Assembly: GCF_900111125.1 (NCBI RefSeq)
Contig: NZ_FOGE01000035.1
Location: forward strand, 1 to 44,498
DNA from: Sphingobium sp. YR768
GTDB taxonomy: Bacteria > Pseudomonadota > Alphaproteobacteria > Sphingomonadales > Sphingomonadaceae
DNA: 44,498 nt
Direction: 5' to 3'
Both the position numbers and the translations under genes were made by a program. This document shows, one piece after another, positions 25,178 through 32,423 of the stretch (its first letter is position 1; each line of letters opens with the position of its first letter). The notes below the pieces were generated by a model. That model worked only from the letters and a program-made list of their open reading frames with translations. It did not search any database and was not told where the DNA came from.

Positions 25178-26368
25178 ATGAAGATCAATCCACCGCTTTT
25201 GGCTCTGGCGGCTGGTGCCTTCGGCATCGGCGTCACAGAATTCGCGCCGATGGGCTTGTTGCCGGTCATCGCAGCAGATCTTGGCGTTTCCATCCCCGCC
25301 GCCGGACTGTTGATCAGCGCCTATGCGATCGGTGTCATGCTGGGCGCGCCGCTGATGACGCTGACCACCGGCCGATTGCCACGCCGCACCTTGCTGATCG
25401 GCCTTGCCGCCATCTTCACGATGGGCAACCTGATCGCGGCCCTGTCAAACAATTATGCCATGCTGCTGTTTGCGCGGATCATCACATCCCTCAACCATGG
25501 TGCCTTTTTCGGCGTCGGATCGATCGTCGCGGCCAGCCTTGTCCCGGTCCAGCGTCAGGCCGGCGCGGTCGCGGCCATGTTCATGGGGCTGACGATCGCC
25601 AATGTCGTCGGCGTACCACTCGCGACATGGGCTGGCGAAGTCATGGGGTGGCGCGCTGCCTTCTGGGGCATCGCGGGATTGGGTGTTCTGACCATCGTGG
25701 CGCTGCGCATGACGTTGCCGGACATAGCGCCGCCGCGTGACGGCGATGCCCGATCGGAACTGCGCGTATTGATGCGCGGGCCGGTGCTGGCGGCGCTCGG
25801 CCTGACCGTCGTCGGTGCCAGCGCGATGTTCACTGTCTTCACCTATATCACGCCGATCCTGCGCGAGCAGACCCATGGCTCGATCGCTTTCGTGACTGCG
25901 ATGCTGGTAACCTATGGCGTGGGACTGACCATCGGCAACTGGCTTGGTGGGCGTTTTGCCGATTATTCCGTCGACAATACCCTGATCGTGACGCTAGCCG
26001 CGTTGACGGCCATCTTGATCGCATTCGCCTTTGCCATGCCGTTCGCCGGGCCTACCGCAATCCTGATTCTGCTGTGGGGCATCGCCAGCTTCGCCCTTGT
26101 GCCGCCGCTACAGGTGCGGGTGATGAGCGCTGCCGCAGATGCACCGAACCTTGCATCCTCGATGAATATCGGTGCCTTCAACCTTGGCAACGCGATCGGT
26201 GCTGCGTTGGGCGGCGGAGTGATCGCTGCGGGTCTGAGTCTGCCCTTTGTCTCGCTTGCCGGGGCTGCTGCGTCGGGTGTCGGCCTGCTTGCCGTTCTTA
26301 TGAGCGTCCGGAAAGCTTCTTCCGATCGCGCCTGCATTGCTAAAGGGCTATGCGGTGAGGTGAACTGA
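25178..26368 (+). CDS. MFS transporter, AraJ/sugar-efflux type
   Basis: 396 residues with about 12 hydrophobic segments. The first reads LALAAGAFGIGVTEFAPMGLLPVIAADLGVS, the classical AraJ/YdhP-type opening. The MFS loop motif appears as APLMTLTTGRLPRRTLLIG. Such proteins export sugars, arabinosides or drugs by proton antiport. It is co-transcribed with the aldo/keto reductase and is followed by a hairpin terminator. Confidence 0.92.
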   Translation: MKINPPLLALAAGAFGIGVTEFAPMGLLPVIAADLGVSIPAAGLLISAYAIGVMLGAPLMTLTTGRLPRRTLLIGLAAIFTMGNLIAALSNNYAMLLFARIITSLNHGAFFGVGSIVAASLVPVQRQAGAVAAMFMGLTIANVVGVPLATWAGEVMGWRAAFWGIAGLGVLTIVALRMTLPDIAPPRDGDARSELRVLMRGPVLAALGLTVVGASAMFTVFTYITPILREQTHGSIAFVTAMLVTYGVGLTIGNWLGGRFADYSVDNTLIVTLAALTAILIAFAFAMPFAGPTAILILLWGIASFALVPPLQVRVMSAAADAPNLASSMNIGAFNLGNAIGAALGGGVIAAGLSLPFVSLAGAAASGVGLLAVLMSVRKASSDRACIAKGLCGEVN

Positions 26369-26768
26369 ACCGAGGTCTCCGGTGACTGCGCGGACAATGA
26401 TGCAAAGCAGTCCGACTGCTTTTGGGGATCGGCGAAATGCGCCCTGACGGCCGATTTGGGTCGAAATTGACTTGCGGTGACCTACCGGGCCTCACGTCAA
26501 GCGGTTCCCCATCATTTCGCCGAGCTTAACAGGCCGTTCGGGTATGCACTCTTCGTTAAAGGCAATGCCGTCTTGCCTAAAGAGCATCACGATGTTCGAG
26601 ACGAGCATGAAACAGCCCATTTCATCACGCACTTGGTGCGAGCCATGGGCGAGTCACTTCTAGACTGCATTGGTTCTCAACAAATTATCGGCTTGTTTAT
26701 AATATTACTCCACACCGTTTTTACAAGAAAGGCCGAACTCTAAATTATCGCACCGATAGGATAATAAA
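26369..26768. other. Gene-free stretch after the MFS gene
   Basis: Apart from the terminator hairpin at 26404-26423 no structured element is seen. An 88-codon plus frame (26477-26743) exists but has no recognisable domain or ribosome-binding site. The last 60 bases are AT-rich and probably contain the promoter of the GAF-GGDEF-EAL gene. Confidence 0.4.
26404..26423 (+). terminator. Rho-independent terminator after the MFS gene
   Basis: AAAGCAGT and ACTGCTTT form a perfect 8-bp stem around the loop CCG, ending in a short run of four T. It lies 36 bases after the MFS stop. The T-run is short, so termination may be partial. Confidence 0.6.
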
Positions 26769-28643
26769 TTGTTACGTATACAGAACGTAATATTGGAGAT
26801 GATTGCCAAGGGTGAGAATTTGTCGGCGACGGCGGAGAGGCTGTGCCTGGAGGTAGAGGCCATTGTGCCAGACGCGGCGTGTTCGATCCTCACAGTTGAT
26901 GCTGCGGGGCTTCTGCATCCGCTCGCAGCACCCTCCCTGCCACCCGATTATTCGCGAGCACTAGATGGTTTGTCGATTGGTCCTTCGGTAGGTTCCTGCG
27001 GCACGGCGGCCTTCCTCCGAACTGACGTTGCGGTCCAAGACATTATGACCGATCCGTTATGGAGCGACTATCGCGATTTGGTCGCCCAGCTCGACTATCG
27101 CGCCTGCTGGTCGACGCCAATCCGTAACGGCAAAGGGGAGGCTATCGGGACTTTCGCTTTCTATTATCGAGGACATAGGGGGCCGACAAAATTAGAACGA
27201 GATATCGTCGAAGCTTGCGTCAACCTATGCGTCATCGCTTTCGAGCGCCGCGATCGTGTGGAAGAACGTGAAAAGTTGGCGCGGATCGACGGGCTGACAG
27301 GTCTTCCCAACCGCAATGGATTCAACTCGGCCCTCGACGCCTTGGACTGTTCGCAGCCGGGCGCTTGGGCGCTATTGGCAATTGATCTTGATAATCTCAA
27401 AATGGTGAACGACACATTCGGACATCATGCCGGCGATATTTTGCTGCAGGAAGTTGCGCACCGAATGGCAGACGCAGCAGCTCCTGACCGCACATTCAGA
27501 ATCGGCGGCGACGAATTTGCCGTAATCGTACAGTCGCCTGCAGCACTGCAGGATTTGGACGCTATGGCGTACGAGCTCCTCGACCGGCTGTTGCTTCCCG
27601 TCAGAAGTCTCGGCCATAGCCTTTACCCACGCGCCACGATTGGCGGTGCTATCGTATCTGATGGCGATCCTTTGCCACAAAGTGTACGGCTAAATGCGGA
27701 TCATGCCCTCTATCATGCCAAGGAGACAGGGCGAGGGGGATTTGTCCGTTATTGGCGCGGTCTCGGCACGGCGATCACGCAGAGGCTCTCCACTATTCAG
27801 GAAGTTGGCGTTGCCCTCCGGGAGGGCAGGATCAAACCTTATTATCAACCTGTTGTTCGTCTCGACACCGCAGAAATCGTTGGGGTCGAAGCGTTATGTC
27901 GCATGATCACTCCCGAAGGCAAAGTGCGGACCGCAGGCGAATTCCATGAGGCGATGTCAGACATGGACATCGCCCAGGCCATTACCGACGTCATGTTGGA
28001 AAATGTTGCAAATGACGTGCGCCACTGGCTCGACGAAGGCGTGGCTTTTCAACATGTGGGGCTGAATATATCTTCAGCCGACCTGCGCAGGAACATACCG
28101 GTCCATGAATATCTCAGCGCCGGGTTTGCAAAGGCAAATGTGCCTCTTAAACATCTGATCGTTGAAGTTACAGAAGGGGTTTATCTCGATGATCGCGACG
28201 ACGATGTCGGTGCCAAAATTGCACAAATGCGACATCATGGTCTCAAGGTTGCGCTCGACGACTTTGGTACGGGCTTTGCGTCGCTGACCCATCTTCTAAC
28301 GGTACCGGTCGACATAATAAAGATTGACCGTTCGTTCGTTGCGGGCCTCAAAAGTGGTAGCCCCAGTGCGGCAATCGTCGAAGGGCTTTCGTCCATCGGC
28401 CAGAAACTGGATATTCGCCTTTTGGCAGAAGGCATCGAGACGGAGAGCCAGGCGCGTCATCTACTGGCTTTGGGGTGTCGCATTGGACAGGGGTTCCTCT
28501 ATTCGCCAGCTGTTTCCCGCTCAGAGATGACTAAACTCCTTCATCTTTACGCGCAGTGGTCGGGTGCATGCCGTACCATCGAAGCCCTTTGGCGGCGTTC
28601 GCCTGACGAAATGTCGGAAGGACGGGCAGCGGGAACCGAGTGA
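26769..28643 (+). CDS. GAF-GGDEF-EAL cyclic di-GMP enzyme
   Basis: 624 residues, starting at a TTG (26769) with AGGA about ten bases upstream; an in-frame TAG at 26757 excludes a longer frame. A GAF domain spans about 5-165 (IVPDAACSILTVDAAGLLHPLAAPSLP, VGSCGTAAFLRTDV). The GGDEF motif is intact (IGGDEFAV, residues 245-252), but the position of the usual RxxD inhibitory site reads AAPD. The EAL domain has intact motifs: EALCRM (374 on), NISSADL, EVTEGVY, DDFGTGFASL (497 on), IKIDRSFV and AEGIET. Both synthesis and hydrolysis of cyclic di-GMP are possible, with the GAF domain sensing an unknown ligand. Confidence 0.92.
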   Translation: MLRIQNVILEMIAKGENLSATAERLCLEVEAIVPDAACSILTVDAAGLLHPLAAPSLPPDYSRALDGLSIGPSVGSCGTAAFLRTDVAVQDIMTDPLWSDYRDLVAQLDYRACWSTPIRNGKGEAIGTFAFYYRGHRGPTKLERDIVEACVNLCVIAFERRDRVEEREKLARIDGLTGLPNRNGFNSALDALDCSQPGAWALLAIDLDNLKMVNDTFGHHAGDILLQEVAHRMADAAAPDRTFRIGGDEFAVIVQSPAALQDLDAMAYELLDRLLLPVRSLGHSLYPRATIGGAIVSDGDPLPQSVRLNADHALYHAKETGRGGFVRYWRGLGTAITQRLSTIQEVGVALREGRIKPYYQPVVRLDTAEIVGVEALCRMITPEGKVRTAGEFHEAMSDMDIAQAITDVMLENVANDVRHWLDEGVAFQHVGLNISSADLRRNIPVHEYLSAGFAKANVPLKHLIVEVTEGVYLDDRDDDVGAKIAQMRHHGLKVALDDFGTGFASLTHLLTVPVDIIKIDRSFVAGLKSGSPSAAIVEGLSSIGQKLDIRLLAEGIETESQARHLLALGCRIGQGFLYSPAVSRSEMTKLLHLYAQWSGACRTIEALWRRSPDEMSEGRAAGTE

Positions 28644-28829
28644 TAAGCCATCCGAGCTACGACGAAAGCAGTCGCGTGATGTTTCAAAGGGGGCTGGAAA
28701 TACGGATTGCCACCTGGAAAGAACGAAAACCTGTTGGGGAGGACGCGCAGAAAGCTGTGAGCCGGCCTCTGGCGATCAAACATCCGCAGTTGGATGGCGA
28801 CGTGTCTAATCATTACTCTGCTTGTTGGA

Positions 28830-29341
28830 TTAGCCACCCAAAAATTCGATCGATTTTCCTACTAAGGTGTAAGTTTGGCCCTGCCCGTCTGAATATCGCC
28901 CCGCAATCAACGGGCCTGCTGGCGGCATGGGAAACGCAAGTGGTGCGATTGCCGCGCCGCGATAGCCCTCAGTGCTCACGGCGTAAAGCTTGAGGCCGAA
29001 CGCGCTATGCGCCATCAAAGTCACAGAGACCTGCGTAAGGATGAGGGTCGCGGTGCCCCACCACATCGCCGGGTGGACGTGGCCTCGACGGCGACGATCC
29101 GCGTCGATCGCAATCAACGGCCACATCACCACTGCGGCGAAAACGCCCCATTTTGCATAGGGAACAAGCAGCGGCATTGGCAAAAGGCCAGTCCGGTTAG
29201 GATCGCCATGGCGCAAAACATGAAACGCCTTTGCCATTCGGTCCGCTTGCGCATCGATATGCCACCATATCCGACTATGCCAACCTGCTCGATTTCACGC
29301 GAATGTCCCTCTTTCTGATCAGCCGCGAATCTGGCCGGATT
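28830..29341 (-). pseudogene. Frameshifted remnant of a multi-pass membrane protein
   Basis: Two minus-strand frames join to give one plausible protein. One (open from 29341) reads RKRTEWQRRFMFCAMAILTG. The other continues with LLPMPLLVPYAKWGVFAAVV, then HVHPAMWWGTATLILTQVSV and a tail to the stop at 28830. The RKRTxWxxRxMxxA...LLPxPLL pattern is common in small alphaproteobacterial membrane proteins of unknown function. The frame changes near 29180-29200, and the 5' part of the gene is missing upstream of the TAA at 29342-29344. Confidence 0.5.
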
Positions 29342-29480
29342 TTATCCGCCATTTCACCAGAGACCCGCCAATCAACAACCGTCTTGCTGAAATGACACCT
29401 TTTAATCGCACTGTAGGAAAGCTTTGCTTCACAGGCTGTTAGCATCTCGGCGGTAGCCTCAAAGTTCAGGAGGCATATAC

Positions 29481-30263
29481 GTGCAGACAAGTTGTGAAGG
29501 TTGCAAGCAGGACGGGCATCCTTTCGATATCGCAATGGCTTATCAGCCGATTGTCGATATCGAGTCGGGACGACCATTTGCGTTTGAAGCCCTTGTGCGC
29601 GGTATCAACGGCGAAGGCGCGGGGGAAGTCCTTGCGCGGGTCACGCCTCAGAACCGCTATGCCTTCGATCAGCAGTGTCGCGTCGCTGCGATCGAAGGGG
29701 CGGTCGCCGCCGGCATCCTCGACACAAACGCCCGGCTGTCGATCAATTTCTTACCTAACGCGGTCTATTCGCCCGTTGCGTGCATCCAGCTGACCTTGAA
29801 GACTGCTAAGAGAACCGGCTTTCCCACCGATCGGCTAATTTTCGAATTTACGGAGAACGAGCAGATAGCCGACACAGACCATGTGCAGACCATCGTTGAT
29901 TCCTATCGCAAAATGGGGTTCGGCACGGCCATCGACGATTTTGGCGCAGGCCATGCCGGGTTGGGCCTCCTTGCCAAGTTCCAGACTGATTATATCAAGC
30001 TCGACATGGACCTGGTGCGTGGTCTGGACACAAGCATGCCCCGCCGACTGATCGTTGAGGGTGTCCTTCGGATCGCGCGCTCCCTGGGCATCACCGTAAT
30101 CGCCGAGGGTATCGAAACGGTAGGGGAATATGAAGCGCTTCGCACCCTCGGTGTTCGCTATATTCAGGGCTATCTGCTCGCGCGTCCCGGATTCAAGGTC
30201 TTGCCAGAAGCCGCCCTGCCCGAAGAATCCAAAACTCCTGTTGCGCAAGCTTCGAGCCGGTGA
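29481..30263 (+). CDS. EAL-domain protein with N-terminal CxxC
   Basis: 260 residues from a GTG at 29481 preceded by AGGAGG. It consists almost entirely of an EAL domain: AYQPIVDIESGRPFAFEALVRG, RLSINFLPNAV, IFEFTENEQIAD, AIDDFGAGHAGLGLL, DYIKLDMDLVRG and VIAEGIET. It is closest in style to the EAL domain of BLUF proteins (YcgF/BluF) rather than to typical phosphodiesterases. The metal and catalytic residues look present. C5 and C8 form a CxxC at the N-terminus that might bind metal or sense redox state. It may be an enzyme or a protein-binding antagonist. Confidence 0.9.
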   Translation: MQTSCEGCKQDGHPFDIAMAYQPIVDIESGRPFAFEALVRGINGEGAGEVLARVTPQNRYAFDQQCRVAAIEGAVAAGILDTNARLSINFLPNAVYSPVACIQLTLKTAKRTGFPTDRLIFEFTENEQIADTDHVQTIVDSYRKMGFGTAIDDFGAGHAGLGLLAKFQTDYIKLDMDLVRGLDTSMPRRLIVEGVLRIARSLGITVIAEGIETVGEYEALRTLGVRYIQGYLLARPGFKVLPEAALPEESKTPVAQASSR

Positions 30264-30367
30264 AGGCTTCAATGATCGAAATCGGATGTTAACTTTGGCC
30301 GTTTACGGTCGTGGAATCTACATTCAGCACCCCGCTAGTTTGATCGCACGGACCCGGGAAGCCGACA

Positions 30368-30382
30368 TTCCGCACCCGGGAT
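30368..30382. repeat. 15-base dispersed repeat, copy 2
   Basis: TTCCGCACCCGGGAT is identical to 15989-16003. A second CCCGGG lies 20 bases upstream. Confidence 0.5.
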
Positions 30383-30675
30383 GGGAAAAGTCGGTGGTAA
30401 ATCACAACAATGGGTCGGCTCTCCCATCCACGCGCGATATTCCCTGCATTGCATGATGTCACCCGAGGGGCAGCTTTATTAAAACCATGCGAATTGTTGC
30501 TGGCCTTCGGCAACCACTGCCGTCCTGACCGTACGGGAAGGGAAAGCGGCTGTTCCGCTCTTGGGAAGTGAAATCCGGCGGCTGAACGACCACAAAGGGT
30601 CGAGGCCGGAAGCGGCCGACCATGTTGCCTTGGCGGCCTATGTGGCGCCGCGGAAGAAATCCACCTCTCCATTAT

Positions 30676-30690
30676 TGCGAGTCGGTCGCA
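30676..30690. promoter_or_regulatory. Inverted repeat upstream of the ECF sigma gene
   Basis: TGCGA-GTCGG-TCGCA is a perfect 5-bp inverted repeat with a 5-base spacer, 20 bases before the sigma-factor ATG. Its position fits a repressor operator, plausibly an iron regulator such as Fur, but the match to a known box is poor. Confidence 0.35.
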
Positions 30691-30710
30691 TAAACTCTAA
30701 GCGCGGGCTC

Positions 30711-31223
30711 ATGTCCTCGAACGCGACAGCACTGACACGCCTGCTGCTGGCAGAACGTCCGTCGCTATTACGATTAGCGAAACGTATCGTCGGCAGTGAG
30801 CCTGCGGCCGAGGATGTGGCGCAGAGCCTGTGGTTTCGGGTGCAGAAGGTCGAAGATGATCCACCTATTCTGAATAAGCGGGCCTATCTGTTCCGACTGA
30901 CAGCCAATCTCGCGCGGGATCATCGCAAGAATGAGGCCCGGCGGCTTGCCTTGCATGCTGAGGCACATTCGACATTGTGGGATGAGGACAACGAGCCTTC
31001 GCTAGAGGATGCCCTGGTGTCGGTGGATGCGCTTCGCCGTGTTGCAGACGCAGCTGAGCGGCTGCCTGAGCCTACGCGCCGGATATTCAGGATGAACCGG
31101 TTCGAGGCTATTCCCCAGAGGGCAATCGCTGATCGGCTGGGGATCAGTAGCACGACTGTCGAAAATCACATCAAGAGGGCCCTCAACATATTGGCCGCTG
31201 CCCGCGACGGTCGGGTCGAATGA
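30711..31223 (+). CDS. ECF sigma factor, FecI-like
   Basis: 170 residues from ATG 30711. Region 2 is visible in LLRLAKRIVGSEPAAEDVAQSLWFRVQ and AYLFRLTANLARDH. Region 4 is EPTRRIFRMNRFEAIPQRAIADRLGISSTTVENHIKRAL, a helix-turn-helix. FecI-type factors transcribe the adjacent outer-membrane receptor when the receptor is loaded with ferric ligand. The following FecR-like gene and STN-containing receptor complete the surface-signalling triad. Confidence 0.92.
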   Translation: MSSNATALTRLLLAERPSLLRLAKRIVGSEPAAEDVAQSLWFRVQKVEDDPPILNKRAYLFRLTANLARDHRKNEARRLALHAEAHSTLWDEDNEPSLEDALVSVDALRRVADAAERLPEPTRRIFRMNRFEAIPQRAIADRLGISSTTVENHIKRALNILAAARDGRVE

Positions 31224-31305
31224 CGTTTTTTTTACGGACAACTTGGGCAATGGGCGCCGCGATCAGTCATACTGTCGATCCGCATGAGATGGCTCTGGAG
31301 ACCCG

Positions 31306-32289
31306 ATGACCGATCCGCAAACTCCCATGCTTCCTGATGAGGCTGGCGCGCAGGCGCATCACTGGATCGCACGACTGGCATCGGGAGAGATCACCGAGAC
31401 GGAAATGGCGGACTTCCGGCAGTGGCGGAGCTTATCAGACAATGAGCAGATATTCCGTCGCGAGCGTGCCCTCTGGCGACGGCTTGAGGGCGTCGAAGGT
31501 GCGTTCTCCGCACGTGCAATGCCACGTAGGCGGAGCGGAAGAACTTTGCGCCGGCTACCCTCCAGAAAGAGTCGCATGCTCGCCGGCGCGGTTGCTGCAT
31601 CGCTGATCGCGCTCATGGCGGGGCCGCAACTGGCTCTCATGATGCGCGCCGATCATCGTACCAGCACTGGCCAAGTACGCCGCGTAGCATTGGCAGATGG
31701 GTCGGAAGCGGTACTGGATAGCGGCTCTGCCATTGCGGTTGATTTCAAGGCATCGGGGCGTGATGTCACGCTTTTGGCAGGGCGGGCATGGTTTAACGTG
31801 CGTCATGATGATGCAAGGCCGTTTCGCGTGGCTGCCCTGGGCGGGGTTACACAGGATATCGGCACAGCGTTCGAGGTCGAACGGGTCGGTGACGGCGTCA
31901 ATGTTGGTGTGACCGATGGTTCGGTCAAGCTGACCTCATCGATCCAGGGAGCGCCGCTGGTTCTGAAGGCGGGCCAGCACGCCCACTATGATAGTGGAAT
32001 GGCCGTTCAGCGGACCGCAGGCTTGCCAACGGACGACATAGCTGCCTGGCGCACAGGAGAGTTGTTGATACGCGACATGGAGGTATCTGCGGCAATTCGA
32101 GCAATTGCTCGCTATCGCAAGGCTCCAGTCTTCATTTGGGGCACCATGGGCCGACTGGAGCCGGTCAGTGGCACATTCACCACCGATCAACCTGACGATG
32201 CACTTGCGACCCTCGCCCAAATGCGCGGACTGGAAATTACGCGCCTCCCTGGCGGAGTGTTGTTTGTGCGGGGCGCATCGGCCGACTGA
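31306..32289 (+). CDS. FecR-like anti-sigma factor
   Basis: 327 residues. The N-terminal cytoplasmic DUF4880 region (HHWIARLASGEITETEMADFRQW) precedes a transmembrane helix (MLAGAVAASLIALMAGPQLALM, about 86-107). The periplasmic FecR domain follows (TGQVRRVALADGSEAVLDSGSAI, VTLLAGRAWFNV, DIGTAFEVERVGDGVNVGVTDG). A DUF4974-type secretin-like end comes last (GRLEPVSGTFTTDQPDDALATL). It relays the signal from the receptor STN domain to the sigma factor encoded 82 bases upstream. Confidence 0.92.
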   Translation: MTDPQTPMLPDEAGAQAHHWIARLASGEITETEMADFRQWRSLSDNEQIFRRERALWRRLEGVEGAFSARAMPRRRSGRTLRRLPSRKSRMLAGAVAASLIALMAGPQLALMMRADHRTSTGQVRRVALADGSEAVLDSGSAIAVDFKASGRDVTLLAGRAWFNVRHDDARPFRVAALGGVTQDIGTAFEVERVGDGVNVGVTDGSVKLTSSIQGAPLVLKAGQHAHYDSGMAVQRTAGLPTDDIAAWRTGELLIRDMEVSAAIRAIARYRKAPVFIWGTMGRLEPVSGTFTTDQPDDALATLAQMRGLEITRLPGGVLFVRGASAD

Positions 32290-32423
32290 ATTTTTTTCAG
32301 GCATCGCTGGGGCAAGCTGCTCCGAGAAAAGTCATACCCGCGACCATGTGATGCAAATGCGTCGCAAGGGCATGTACGGGCAGCCGCGGGGGCAGCCCAT
32401 TTTGACTGTCTCGGGGGAATCCC

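Larger units (their letters stand above)
30264..30710. other. Gene-free stretch before the sigma factor gene
   Basis: 447 bases with no convincing gene. It holds a 15-base repeat (30368-30382), a small hairpin AGCGG-CTGTT-CCGCT (30545-30559) and an inverted repeat close to the sigma-factor start (30676-30690). The sigma-factor frame is open upstream to 30561, but that part is not domain-like. Confidence 0.45.

Noticed and set aside
26477..26743. 88-codon plus-strand frame between the MFS and GGDEF genes
   Set aside because: No ribosome-binding site, no domain, mixed composition and a location after a terminator.
28640..28993. 117-codon plus-strand frame overlapping the GGDEF stop
   Set aside because: The second half is antisense to a more convincing membrane-protein remnant and no motif is visible, although the start overlap looks tempting.
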